DNA from: Candidatus Methanoperedens sp.
Lineage (GTDB): Archaea; Halobacteriota; Methanosarcinia; Methanosarcinales; Methanoperedenaceae
Direction: 5' to 3'
Assembly: GCA_012026795.1 (NCBI GenBank)
Contig: VEPM01000022.1
Location: 1 to 64,000 of the forward strand
Length of the DNA: 64,000 nucleotides
In this document: piece by piece, positions 8,449 to 16,117 of the stretch
How the letters are laid out: each line of letters begins with the position of its first letter
Numbering within the stretch: the stretch's first letter is position 1
Made by a program: the position numbers and the translations under genes
The notes under the pieces: model-generated
Seen by the model: the letters and a program-made list of their open reading frames with translations, nothing else
Database searches by the model: none
What the model was told of the DNA's origin: nothing

Positions 8449-8919
8449 GTGTCAAAATTAAAGAAATATAAAGGAACGAAAGGAAAGCAAGAGAAAAAAC
8501 TTCCATACAAAAGCATTCTGTTCATGTTTATCGTTATTGCGATTTTTAGCAGCGCGATATATTTGATCATGAGCAAATCAGCAGCCTTGGAACCTGTTGA
8601 TAAAGATGCCATTAAAATGACCATCACAATGGCAGGTTTTGAACCCAATATAATCAGGGCAAAGGCAGGGCAGCCTGTCACCATAAACCTGATCAATCCT
8701 GATAATTCGATGCACACAGACGGCGGCGGCATCCACAACTTCATGCTTACCGGAGGTATGGAAAGTGTAAGGTCAAACCTGAATATCACGGTTTTACCAG
8801 AAAGCCAGAAGGTGTTCACATTCACTCCCACAAAACCCGGAGAATACCACTGGTACTGCGATTCATGTTGCGGAGGCAAAGAAAATCCGAGCATGCATGG
8901 GACGCTGATAGTTGCCTGA
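8449..8919 (+). CDS. Membrane-anchored cupredoxin with CDSCCGG motif
   Basis: 156 residues from a GTG with GGGAGGA upstream. A cytoplasmic basic tail and one span (about 22-43) anchor an extracytoplasmic cupredoxin domain. Visible copper-ligand candidates are GIHNFML, then YHWYCDSCCGGKENPSMHG. Compared with the CuA motif CxxxC...HxxM of oxidase subunit II, the loop has one extra cysteine (CDSCC) and the last ligands read SMHG. It may carry copper or electrons for cytochrome maturation. It sits between the ccm modules and ccdA, consistent with a redox or copper-delivery role, which is inference. Confidence 0.8.
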   Translation: MSKLKKYKGTKGKQEKKLPYKSILFMFIVIAIFSSAIYLIMSKSAALEPVDKDAIKMTITMAGFEPNIIRAKAGQPVTINLINPDNSMHTDGGGIHNFMLTGGMESVRSNLNITVLPESQKVFTFTPTKPGEYHWYCDSCCGGKENPSMHGTLIVA

Positions 8920-8932
8920 AGGTGAAGCTATA

Positions 8933-9628
8933 ATGGCGATAGACCCGCAAACATTAACACTTCCGCTTGTCCTTACGGCAGGCTTAATTGATGGTTTTAA
9001 TCCCTGTGCTTTTGCAGTCCTTCTGCTTTTTGTAACCTTTACAATGGGCATGCTCCAGATGCAGGCAAATTACAGGTATGCGTTAATGAAAGCGGGTTCG
9101 ATTTATATCAGCGGGATATTTGTAACCTATGTGTTAATCGGTATGGGAGCTTTGAGCGCCATATCCTTCTTTTCCACAACACATGCTGTGGGTAAGGCTG
9201 CGGCTCTTATTTCCATGGTACTTGGGGTGGTAATAATGAAGGACTACTTTATACCAGGTGGATTCAGCCTGGCAATACCTGGAAGTATGCATACCACAAT
9301 AAATAACTGGATCAGGAAAACGTCCGCGCCCGGCGTATTCGGAGCCGGGGTTCTTGTGGGCCTTTGTACAGTACCGTGCAGTGGCGGCATATATCTTGCA
9401 GTTATAGGATTGTTGTCACTGCAATCAACGTTAACCCAGGGCATATTGTATCTTTTGCTCTATAACCTGATGCTTATCGTGCCTCTTGTAGCAGTTCTGC
9501 TTGCTTCCTCTAACCGGACTGTTGTAGATAAAATGATAATATGGCAGTCAGGGAACAAAATGAGAGTAAAACTGTTGATGGGTTCATTCATGGTAGCTAT
9601 GGGATTTGTGATACTATTGATAATATAA
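8933..9628 (+). CDS. ccdA: CcdA/DsbD-type thiol-disulfide membrane transporter
   Basis: 231 residues from the ATG at 8933, preceded by AAGGTGA. About six membrane spans carry the two family cysteines in GFNPCAFAVLLL (span 1) and GLCTVPCSGGIYL (span 4). CcdA passes reducing equivalents from cytoplasmic thioredoxin across the membrane to keep apocytochrome cysteines reduced. It completes the thiol branch of the maturation system next to the CcmH-like proteins. The gap to the cupredoxin gene is only 13 nt. Confidence 0.9.
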   Translation: MAIDPQTLTLPLVLTAGLIDGFNPCAFAVLLLFVTFTMGMLQMQANYRYALMKAGSIYISGIFVTYVLIGMGALSAISFFSTTHAVGKAAALISMVLGVVIMKDYFIPGGFSLAIPGSMHTTINNWIRKTSAPGVFGAGVLVGLCTVPCSGGIYLAVIGLLSLQSTLTQGILYLLLYNLMLIVPLVAVLLASSNRTVVDKMIIWQSGNKMRVKLLMGSFMVAMGFVILLII

Positions 9629-9641
9629 TATGGAGATTAAA

Positions 9642-10124
9642 ATGAAATCAAAATACATCCTTTATGCGATTGTGATCTCTGCGGTCTTGATAATAATTTA
9701 CGCCCTGTCCGGCAGTTCACAAATATTATACAAAACAGTTATTGAAAAACCAGTATCCGGTGATACTAATAAACTCCTGGAACCTGAACTTCCTGATTTC
9801 GTCGAGAAAACAGGGCGTGTAGCAGAGGCATATATTTTTGCAGCCCAGAACCAGGATAAGGTCATGTATCTCGCCTGTTATTGCGGATGCGCAGGCATGC
9901 AGCATTCGGATAAGCTACTATCACATAAGAGCCTGAAGGATTGTTATATAAAGCCCGATGGCAGCTATGAGCCCCATGCTTCTGAATGCAAGCTGTGTAA
10001 CGACATAACACTTGAGGCAAGGGACATGTTGATGACGGGATATTCACTGAAAGATGTCAGGAAAATCATTGATGATAAGTATTCAGGCAGGGGTGTTGGA
10101 ACAAATACGTCGCTGCCAGTTTAA
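9642..10124 (+). CDS. PCYCGC-type exported protein
   Basis: 160 residues; the ATG at 9642 has GGAG seven nt upstream, better than the ATG at 9630. An N-terminal anchor is followed by an extracytoplasmic domain with ACYCGCAGMQHSDKLL, then LKDCYIKPDGS and ASECKLCNDI, and a C-terminal helical GYSLKDVRKIIDDKY. This matches the Pfam family of unknown function with a PCYCGC motif. The six clustered cysteines and histidines suggest metal or heme binding. Its position directly after ccdA links it to extracytoplasmic redox or metal handling. Confidence 0.75.
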   Translation: MKSKYILYAIVISAVLIIIYALSGSSQILYKTVIEKPVSGDTNKLLEPELPDFVEKTGRVAEAYIFAAQNQDKVMYLACYCGCAGMQHSDKLLSHKSLKDCYIKPDGSYEPHASECKLCNDITLEARDMLMTGYSLKDVRKIIDDKYSGRGVGTNTSLPV

Positions 10125-10133
10125 GATACTTAC

Positions 10134-10150
10134 TTTACAACAAACGTAAA
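10134..10150. promoter_or_regulatory. Operator of the YHS-protein gene (TTTACA-N5-CGTAAA)
   Basis: TTTACA-ACAAA-CGTAAA, one mismatch from a perfect palindrome, with outer TAC/GTA arms as at ccmE. A TATA-like AAATATAATA begins about 5 bp downstream (near 10156), and the next start codon is at 10202. Here the site sits upstream of the TATA box. Confidence 0.72.
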
Positions 10151-10201
10151 GTACAAATATAATAAGAATCTAATAAGAATCATAAAAGGAGAAATAAAAA
10201 T

Positions 10202-10393
10202 ATGCAGACAGACCCAATTTGTAAAATGCAGGTTGATGAAAATACAGCACAGTACAAATCAGAATATAATGGTAAGACCTATTATTTCTGTGCGCCCGGA
10301 TGTAAGAAAGCATTTGATTCCGAGCCTGAAAAATACAGTAAAAGCGGACCAGTGGGTATGGTTGAGAAAAAACCCTGGTGGAAGTTCTGGTAA
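10202..10393 (+). CDS. YHS-domain metal-binding protein
   Basis: A 63-residue cytoplasmic protein that is one YHS domain: DPICKMQVDE, then YNGKTYYFCAPGCKKAFDSEPEKY. YHS domains, related to TRASH, bind heavy metals through these cysteines and are common in copper chaperones and P-type ATPases. AAAGGAG precedes the ATG. It has its own palindromic operator at 10134 and starts a new transcript inside the ccm run, so metal-dependent expression is likely. Confidence 0.88.
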   Translation: MQTDPICKMQVDENTAQYKSEYNGKTYYFCAPGCKKAFDSEPEKYSKSGPVGMVEKKPWWKFW

Positions 10394-10433
10394 TCTGGTA
10401 ATCAATATTTTATAATAAATTCGAGGTGCATGA

Positions 10434-10697
10434 ATGGAAAATGATACAGGGAACCAAAAAGTGAATGGAAGTTTTTTCAGCAGACACCGACATACATTAA
10501 TTATGATGCTTGGCTGCATGATGCCGCTTTTGCTGCTGGGGATACTCTGGGTTGCAGGAGTTTCGCAGAATATTCTTTCTTTTGGGATACTGTTACTTTG
10601 CCCTATAATGCATCTAATCATGATGAAAAATATGAAACACGATACGCAGAATCCTGAAACCCGGATTGATGAAAACAAAAAAGAGGAACATACATGA
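10434..10697 (+). CDS. DUF2933-like small two-span membrane protein
   Basis: An 87-residue protein with two hydrophobic helices (about 23-42 and 46-62) and Met/His-rich edges: HRHTLIMMLGCMMP and CPIMHLIMMKNMKHD. This composition and length resemble DUF2933 proteins that travel with YHS and copper-resistance genes. GAGGTG precedes the ATG. It overlaps the following lipoprotein gene by 4 nt. Role unknown; membrane metal handling is a reasonable guess. Confidence 0.65.
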   Translation: MENDTGNQKVNGSFFSRHRHTLIMMLGCMMPLLLLGILWVAGVSQNILSFGILLLCPIMHLIMMKNMKHDTQNPETRIDENKKEEHT

Positions 10698-11125
10698 GAA
10701 TATCAGGAATAATAGCACTTTTGATCTTGATTACAGCAGTTAGCGGGTGTTTATCAGGCAATGGACCCCAGGCCGAAAAAACCGCGGGTTCCACTTCTAC
10801 TGTAGATAAAACCTCAACAGCAGATTCAGCAGATACGAAAGTAAATTCAGAAGCAGGAGTAACTGTCACTGCTGTATATCTTGGAAGCAATACCTTTGAT
10901 GTTAAACTTGACACACACTCAGGCTCGCTGGACTATGATATGGCAGAGCTGTCATATGTACGTGACAGTAAAGGGAATATCATCAAACCGGAATCATGGG
11001 ACGGAGGCATTGGAGGACATCATTTTGAAGGCACCCTGAAATTCCCGGAATTTGGTGATAGCACGGGTTTTGAACTCGTTATCCAGGATGTTGCAGGAGT
11101 GAAAGAAAGAGTCCTGAAATGGTAA
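10694..11125 (+). CDS. Predicted lipoprotein with small beta domain
   Basis: A 143-residue protein with a signal peptide ending in the lipobox-like AVSGCLSG, a Ser/Thr-rich linker, and a beta-rich domain starting VTVTAVYLGSNTFDVKLDTH. A conserved-looking GGIGGHHFEGTLKFP occurs near the C-terminal third; the His pair could bind metal. I cannot name the family. Translational overlap with the upstream gene and close spacing to the next place it in the YHS operon. Confidence 0.65.
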   Translation: MRISGIIALLILITAVSGCLSGNGPQAEKTAGSTSTVDKTSTADSADTKVNSEAGVTVTAVYLGSNTFDVKLDTHSGSLDYDMAELSYVRDSKGNIIKPESWDGGIGGHHFEGTLKFPEFGDSTGFELVIQDVAGVKERVLKW

Positions 11126-11134
11126 GGTAAGTAT

Positions 11135-11626
11135 ATGTCTCTAAAACAAAGAATCAAACTTCATTTAAGAAATCCCTTTGTTTTCGGGGCAGGTATCGGG
11201 ATACTCGTAGTACTTTTTAATATCTCGATTGCTTCCCTGGCCGAAGGTTCAATTGAGAAAGGATACGAGGTATTTCTTACCAACGGGATATTTGTGTACC
11301 TGATCCCTCTTGCAGTCGGCGTACAGATGGCACTTTTCAGATACCACCGGAATATTACAACCGGCAATGTAGCAGGAACCGAAAAAATGGGCATGGCAGG
11401 TTCAGCCACTTCATCTCTGACGATGGTCGCGTGCTGCCTGCACCATGTGAGTGATATTTTGCCCTCAATTGGTTTGATCCTTGCAGCATCATCTTTCCTG
11501 ATACAGTATAAAGACACCATAATAGTTATCGGGCTGCTTGCCAATGTAGCTGGAAGTATCTACATCGCAAGAGCCATAATAAAAGATAGAATAATTATTG
11601 CAAATTTAGAAAAATCAGTATCATGA
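11135..11626 (+). CDS. Four-span membrane protein with CCxHH motif
   Basis: A 163-residue integral membrane protein with about four spans. Its striking feature is TMVACCLHHVSDILPSIGL, a Cys-Cys...His-His motif within or next to a span, which would be a plausible intramembrane metal site as in small heavy-metal transporters such as MerT. The family is not named here. It shares the operon with a YHS protein and the tandem paralogues at 11635-13280, so metal transport or sensing is inferred. Confidence 0.65.
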   Translation: MSLKQRIKLHLRNPFVFGAGIGILVVLFNISIASLAEGSIEKGYEVFLTNGIFVYLIPLAVGVQMALFRYHRNITTGNVAGTEKMGMAGSATSSLTMVACCLHHVSDILPSIGLILAASSFLIQYKDTIIVIGLLANVAGSIYIARAIIKDRIIIANLEKSVS

Positions 11627-11634
11627 GGGAATAT

Positions 11635-12225
11635 ATGAAGAAAAACGCTTATATTATCGTTATCGTGGCTTTCGCGCTGATGATGTACTTGCTATATCAG
11701 CCAGCCATGAAAAGTATTTTTGCAGAGAAATTAGGGGATATGACATTAACAGGATTCGATACTGGCGATGTTGTAGCAAAACAGGTATCGAATATGTCAG
11801 GGATAAAGGAAATACCACTGGCGAAAGCTTATTCAGCAGTGTACAGCAGCAACCGGGGAACAATGAGAATATGGGCAGTCGAAGCCCCTGACCATAATAT
11901 TGCAAACGATGCCTACAGTTCCATGAACTCGATGCTTGGAGGTTCAACTGGTCATGAAGAGCATGAAGGAGACGTGGGTTCCAGCGCCCATAATGAGCAC
12001 AATGATCCGGGAATGATGAATGATAACTTCACGAAACCTGAAAAACTGGAATTCATGGAGTTTACCAAGCCTGATGTTTACATGATAAGAGAGAATAATG
12101 TAATGAATTATTATTATTTTAAAATGAATTACAACATGGGGAGAGTTTACTGGATAATTTTCGACTCCCCTGATATGGACTATCAGGTAGCGATGGTAAA
12201 AGAGGCTGTAATTAATATCAAATAG
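11635..12225 (+). CDS. Membrane-anchored KLGDM protein, paralogue 1 of 3
   Basis: 196 residues from the ATG at 11635, which has GAGGGA upstream; an in-frame ATG at 11623 overlaps the previous stop. One N-terminal span leads to an extracytoplasmic domain with AEKLGDMTLTGF, a central His/Asp-rich insertion (GHEEHEGDVGSS, HNEHNDPGMMND) absent from the other two copies, and a C-terminal VYWIIFDSPDMDYQVAMVKEA. It is the first of three tandem paralogues. The layout recalls EpsI-type proteins that accompany exosortases, and an archaeosortase lies downstream; this link is tentative. Confidence 0.65.
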   Translation: MKKNAYIIVIVAFALMMYLLYQPAMKSIFAEKLGDMTLTGFDTGDVVAKQVSNMSGIKEIPLAKAYSAVYSSNRGTMRIWAVEAPDHNIANDAYSSMNSMLGGSTGHEEHEGDVGSSAHNEHNDPGMMNDNFTKPEKLEFMEFTKPDVYMIRENNVMNYYYFKMNYNMGRVYWIIFDSPDMDYQVAMVKEAVINIK

Positions 12226-12232
12226 GTGAGCA

Positions 12233-12760
12233 ATGAGAAAAAAGAAATCCGAAATATACCTTGCAGTATTCATAATCGCCGTAATAGCTATTACCTCGTT
12301 ACTGTATGTCCAGACGCAATTGAAAAATCCATATGGTATTTTCCCTGAAAAACTGGGAGATATGAGCATTTCTCTTTTCAGGGATGGGGATGAAGCCATG
12401 ACGGAGGTCCTGAATCTTCATCGCGGAGCAAATGTGAAGATAGAGAATGCCTATATAGCGAATTACAGGAGCGCATCTTCCAGTAAAGCTAAATTCTGGG
12501 TATCGGAATCCAAAAACAAAGAAGAAGCAGCCTCGCTTCTTGAGGCTATGAACAGCAGGGTGGGAAAAACAGGGATGTTCAGCGAATCCACGCCTTTGAC
12601 TTTAGAAGATATGAAGGTTTACTTTGTGACAGGACAGCCTGAACTTGGCCTGTATCATTACTTCTATGCCAAAGATAAGGAAGTTATCTGGATACAGGTA
12701 GATAATCCGGACGAATCTTACAGACTCAACTTCGTGAAAGAGGCAATAAAACGGATTTAA
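12233..12760 (+). CDS. Membrane-anchored KLGDM protein, paralogue 2 of 3
   Basis: 175 residues. One N-terminal span, then PEKLGDMSISLFRDGDEA, NAYIANYRS and a C-terminal EVIWIQVDNPDESYRLNFVKE. It shares with its neighbours the KLGDM opening, an A(Y/H)IAxYRS strand and the closing (V)xWIxxxNPxxxYR motif. GGTGAG precedes the ATG. Seven nt separate it from paralogue 1 and four nt from paralogue 3, so the three products are made together and may form a hetero-oligomer. Function unknown. Confidence 0.65.
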   Translation: MRKKKSEIYLAVFIIAVIAITSLLYVQTQLKNPYGIFPEKLGDMSISLFRDGDEAMTEVLNLHRGANVKIENAYIANYRSASSSKAKFWVSESKNKEEAASLLEAMNSRVGKTGMFSESTPLTLEDMKVYFVTGQPELGLYHYFYAKDKEVIWIQVDNPDESYRLNFVKEAIKRI

Positions 12761-12764
12761 TGCA

Positions 12765-13280
12765 ATGAAGAGACGAAAAAATGGTATTTTTTTAATAGCT
12801 GCTCTTATAGCAATTATAATTGCATCTGCAATACTCTTATCCTTATATGAGAGGCCATTTTTTCCGGATAAACTCGGCGACATGGAACTCAAACTTCACA
12901 GGGAAGGTGAGGTAGCAGTTCGTGAGATACAGAATTCCCACTCTGCAAAGGATAATGTCAGCCCGGGTCAGGCCCACATAGCACGATACAGGAGCAGCGC
13001 AGGTAACAGGGCGACAATATCCATAACTTCAGCAGGTACGCAAAAGAGGGCAGCCGAAAAAGTAGAGAATATGACAAAAGGGATGGGGGGAATGTTTGGA
13101 ATTCCGGAAATACTGGAACTAAATGGTTTGAAAATCTATTATACCGAGGGCGGCGGCGAGTATCACTATTATTACTCGAAAAACGATCTGGTGGTCTGGA
13201 TAGCTCTTAGCAACCCGGAAAGAGCATATCGTTCAACGCTCATTGATGAAGCTGTAAAAAACATAGGTGGACCATCATGA
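12765..13280 (+). CDS. Membrane-anchored KLGDM protein, paralogue 3 of 3
   Basis: 171 residues with an N-terminal span, PDKLGDMELKLHREGE, GQAHIARYRSSAG and the closing LVVWIALSNPERAYRSTL. It is closest to paralogue 2; it lacks the His/Asp insertion of paralogue 1. Its stop overlaps the start of the ICMT-like methyltransferase gene, which ties the three paralogues to the methyltransferase and archaeosortase. No function can be assigned from sequence alone. Confidence 0.65.
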   Translation: MKRRKNGIFLIAALIAIIIASAILLSLYERPFFPDKLGDMELKLHREGEVAVREIQNSHSAKDNVSPGQAHIARYRSSAGNRATISITSAGTQKRAAEKVENMTKGMGGMFGIPEILELNGLKIYYTEGGGEYHYYYSKNDLVVWIALSNPERAYRSTLIDEAVKNIGGPS

Positions 13281-14056
13281 AGAAATTCTTCAGTAACCTG
13301 ATTTCATTTGGATTTCTTGCGCTCATGGCTTTAGCCCTATTTAAAGGCATATCAGTGCTGCTTGGCTATGAAAACCCCGCGAATATCGAAGGCTCCGGGC
13401 ATCATACATTTACGGAGTATGCTTACGGCAACTGGGAATCAACACTTTTTAGCATTGGGATTTTCTCGGTCTTTGTGCTCAGTTTCCTTACCCCGCTGAA
13501 GAAGCAGAACTGGCGCACCCTGGGGATATACGAGGCATTCATAATAGCGCTGTTCTCGGAAATGTACGGCTTCCCGCTTACGATATACGTTCTCTCTTCA
13601 CTTTTCGGACTGAATCTTTCTTTCGGACATGCACAGGGACATCTCCTTGGAGTTCTTATTTCCATGGCAGGTTTTATGAGTATGGACGCTGCATGGGCAC
13701 TGGTAATGGTGTCAAGCAGCGCAATTATATTCCTGGGATTATTTTTGATGTCAAAAGGCTGGGGCATGATCCACGCCTCATCCGGAGAACTTGTGACCGG
13801 AGGCATTTACAGGTATGTCCGGCATCCGCAGTATCTTGGCCTGATAGTATTAACTGTGGGCCTTCTTATCCAGTGGCCGACCATAATCACGCTTTTAATG
13901 TGGCCTGTTCTTGTTTTAATGTATCACAGGCTGGCAAAAAAAGAAGAAAAAGAAGCAATGGAGGCTTTCGGTGAAAGATATGAAGAATACAGGCGGCGGG
14001 TGCCAATGTTCTTGCCATTCCTGACAAGAAATACAGAAAGTCAGGTGATGTTATAA
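13277..14056 (+). CDS. Isoprenylcysteine carboxyl methyltransferase-like membrane protein
   Basis: A 259-residue polytopic protein. The C-terminal part has the ICMT/NnrU-like signature TGGIYRYVRHPQYLGLIVL followed by two spans and FGERYEEYRRRVPMFLPF, where SAM-dependent methyltransferases of this family bind substrate and cofactor. The N-terminal part adds about four spans. It overlaps the third KLGDM gene by 4 nt. A different frame, open from 13984 through its end, runs into the archaeosortase, so a frameshifted fusion or an error at this junction is possible. Confidence 0.8.
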   Translation: MKKFFSNLISFGFLALMALALFKGISVLLGYENPANIEGSGHHTFTEYAYGNWESTLFSIGIFSVFVLSFLTPLKKQNWRTLGIYEAFIIALFSEMYGFPLTIYVLSSLFGLNLSFGHAQGHLLGVLISMAGFMSMDAAWALVMVSSSAIIFLGLFLMSKGWGMIHASSGELVTGGIYRYVRHPQYLGLIVLTVGLLIQWPTIITLLMWPVLVLMYHRLAKKEEKEAMEAFGERYEEYRRRVPMFLPFLTRNTESQVML

Positions 14057-14265
14057 CTTTAGTTCTCTGGATCTCCCTGGGGCTTCTCATTATTGCATCG
14101 TTCATTCCGAAGTCCTTTAATTCAAGATTCATTTTCGGGGGTGCTGGCTGGATATTCCTTTCAATCTACTGGTCAGGGCAGCTCGGAGGTTATATTGATC
14201 TTAAAGATTATGTCAATATCATCCTGGTAATTGCCGCGACCGCAACCTCACTCTTTATAGCACAT

Positions 14266-14865
14266 ATGACTTTCCAGGCGAAAGATAATATCGATAAAAG
14301 CGGCTATGAAGTGTTTATTTCATTATCAAGAGCTGCATCTGTTGGCGGTTTGATATATTTCATGTTCGCAGAAGTCGGGTTTTTGAATACCTGGATAATT
14401 TCAACGGTCACAGTGCAGGGTGTATGGCTTGTGGGGAAAATCGGGTTTCCTGTTGCACAGACCGCATGGAATGAGATTGCGGTCAATGGCCTTAATGTTG
14501 AAATAATACTTGCCTGTACAGCTATTGAAAGTATCGCCCTGTTCTCAGGTATAATTTCTTCTGCTGCCGGTGCGACTACCCAAAGAAAATTCCAGGCCTT
14601 TCTGATCTCAGTGCCCATCATCTACACATTGAATATTATAAGAATCTCATTTACTGCCTCAGCCTATGGATTAAGCTGGTTTGGCACACCTGATGAGAGC
14701 TTCCATATTTCAGAGCATTTTATAACAAAGGCAGGCTCATTGCTTGCCTTAATGCTGATTTCTTATACAGTTCTGAAAATGCTGCCTGAGGTTGCTGATA
14801 TGCTGGATGGCATTCTGAAAATGATGAGAATGGAATTTCGCAGATTGACCCTGGGGCAACCTTGA
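14266..14865 (+). CDS. Archaeosortase (exosortase-family transpeptidase), 5' end unresolved
   Basis: The reading frame from the first ATG at 14266 gives 199 residues. The archaeosortase signature ILACTAIESIALFSG (catalytic Cys) and the later NIIRISFT (conserved Arg) are clear, with several spans and a SEHFI segment near the end. These enzymes cut a C-terminal PGF-type sorting tail and attach the protein to a lipid. The same frame is open back to 13984 and encodes further membrane spans (LWISLGLLIIASF, GGYIDLKDY) that would give the usual length of about 270 residues, but no ATG, GTG or TTG lies there. A rare start, a frameshift or a sequence error must explain this. Confidence 0.8.
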   Translation: MTFQAKDNIDKSGYEVFISLSRAASVGGLIYFMFAEVGFLNTWIISTVTVQGVWLVGKIGFPVAQTAWNEIAVNGLNVEIILACTAIESIALFSGIISSAAGATTQRKFQAFLISVPIIYTLNIIRISFTASAYGLSWFGTPDESFHISEHFITKAGSLLALMLISYTVLKMLPEVADMLDGILKMMRMEFRRLTLGQP

Positions 14866-15155
14866 GAATAAAAGTGAATTATGATTTTACCCAGAAAGAA
14901 TTGGTCGGGAATTCAGATGTTTTTGAAGTCCCGGATGCAGTTAAACTTGGGGATTTGCTGCGGTTAATAGATATCAGGATCACTGAAGCTGGAAAAAAGA
15001 AGGGGATAGAGACTGCTTACAGAACAACCCTGGCTGGCGATCAGTTAAATGCCTGCATGGTTTTTATTAACACCTGCGCACCGGAAAATATTATGGATCA
15101 TGAATTACATGATGGGGATATTGTTGAATTTGTCTATGGATTCTGCGGAGGATAA
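14862..15155 (+). CDS. Ubiquitin-like beta-grasp protein (MoaD/ThiS/SAMP type) ending GFCGG
   Basis: 97 residues from a TTG that overlaps the archaeosortase stop. The fold pattern (RIKVNYDF, then KLGDLLRLID, HELHDGDIVEFVYGFCGG) and the terminal GG are those of MoaD/ThiS/SAMP proteins, which are adenylated at the C-terminus and carry sulfur or are conjugated. The usual hydrophobic residue before GG is replaced by a cysteine (FCGG). No activating E1-like enzyme is nearby. Its place behind an archaeosortase is unusual. Confidence 0.75.
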   Translation: MRIKVNYDFTQKELVGNSDVFEVPDAVKLGDLLRLIDIRITEAGKKKGIETAYRTTLAGDQLNACMVFINTCAPENIMDHELHDGDIVEFVYGFCGG

Positions 15156-15157
15156 TT

Positions 15158-15994
15158 ATGAGCCTGGTCGATTTCATAAACCGGAATTTTATTGAAGGGA
15201 TAGTAAACGATACCAGCTATAATCACTTTGACATGATCACTTATGTCATTATTTTATTCGCGGGTGTATTTGTTATTACGAAACTGCTGAATAAACTGAA
15301 AATAAAGATCGATGAAGACTTTGTCATAGCCACGATCCCTTTTATTTTTATGGGTTCGGTATTCCGTGTGATCGAGGATGCGGATATTTTAAAGCCGCCG
15401 GTGAAATATTTTTTCATCACGCCGCTTATTTTCTTTGTGATTTTTGCAGTATGTTTCGGGACTCTTCTCGTTGCGAGGTATCTTGAAAAGCAGAAAAAAA
15501 TAGAGAATTACATTCATGCTTATGCGACTACCGGCCTTATATTATCATTAGCAGGAGTTATGATCTTAATATACCATATCTCTTCAAGCTGGAATCTGAA
15601 CATACTGGTCTATGCTCTTGTGCCAGCCGTAGCTCTGACAGAAATTGTTAAAAGAATATCACCTGTGATCGGCATGACCTATCTTAGAAGCCGGATCTAT
15701 TCATTTGCGATCTTTTCATTCCTGCTTGATTCTTTTACAACATACATCGGTGTAGACCTGATGGGTTATACGAATAAGCATCCATTCAGTTCATTCCTGA
15801 CCTCATTTGTTGGTACAGGGGCTGTATTGATCCCCCTGTCCCTGGTCCTGTCCATTTTGATAATCCTGATGCTTGAAAAAGATTCCCCCAAAGAAAAGAA
15901 CACCGATGAAAAGTATATGCTGGCGCTGACATTGATAGTTCTTGGTTTTTCAATGGGGGCAAGGAATCTGCTGGCAATGGTATTTGGAGTTTAG
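15158..15994 (+). CDS. DUF63 family membrane protein
   Basis: A 278-residue archaeal integral membrane protein with about eight spans. The DUF63 hallmark is visible as FMGSVFRVIEDADILKPPVKYFFITPL, here split across residues 66-92. GGAGGATAATT precedes the ATG. Members are conserved in Euryarchaeota with unknown function. It closes the plus-strand run that starts with ccmE; the transcript may end in the 120-bp gap before the iron operon. Confidence 0.85.
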   Translation: MSLVDFINRNFIEGIVNDTSYNHFDMITYVIILFAGVFVITKLLNKLKIKIDEDFVIATIPFIFMGSVFRVIEDADILKPPVKYFFITPLIFFVIFAVCFGTLLVARYLEKQKKIENYIHAYATTGLILSLAGVMILIYHISSSWNLNILVYALVPAVALTEIVKRISPVIGMTYLRSRIYSFAIFSFLLDSFTTYIGVDLMGYTNKHPFSSFLTSFVGTGAVLIPLSLVLSILIILMLEKDSPKEKNTDEKYMLALTLIVLGFSMGARNLLAMVFGV

Positions 15995-16044
15995 CGGTCG
16001 CCCTGATTTTGCCTTTGGTCATTAAGGTTATTAAAAATATAATA

Positions 16045-16058
16045 TTCGGATAACCGAA
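16045..16058. promoter_or_regulatory. DtxR-like palindrome 1 before the iron permease gene
   Basis: TTCGG-ATAA-CCGAA, a 5-4-5 palindrome. It lies directly after the TATA-like AAATATAATA at about 16035-16044, where a bound repressor would block transcription. It is a variant of the TTAGG-N4-CCTAA box found 32 bp downstream. Confidence 0.55.
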
Positions 16059-16090
16059 ATGCTTAATATCTACTATTGCATCATAAGATA

Positions 16091-16104
16091 TTAGGTGACC
16101 CTAA
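16091..16104. promoter_or_regulatory. DtxR-type iron box before the FTR1 gene
   Basis: TTAGG-TGAC-CCTAA (arms extend to ATTAGG/CCTAAT) matches the core of the DtxR/IdeR consensus TTAGGTTAGCCTAA. It ends 13 bp before the FTR1 start codon. The DtxR-family regulator at 22313 is the obvious candidate to bind it with iron or manganese. Confidence 0.68.
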
Positions 16105-16117
16105 TAAAGGTGAAATC

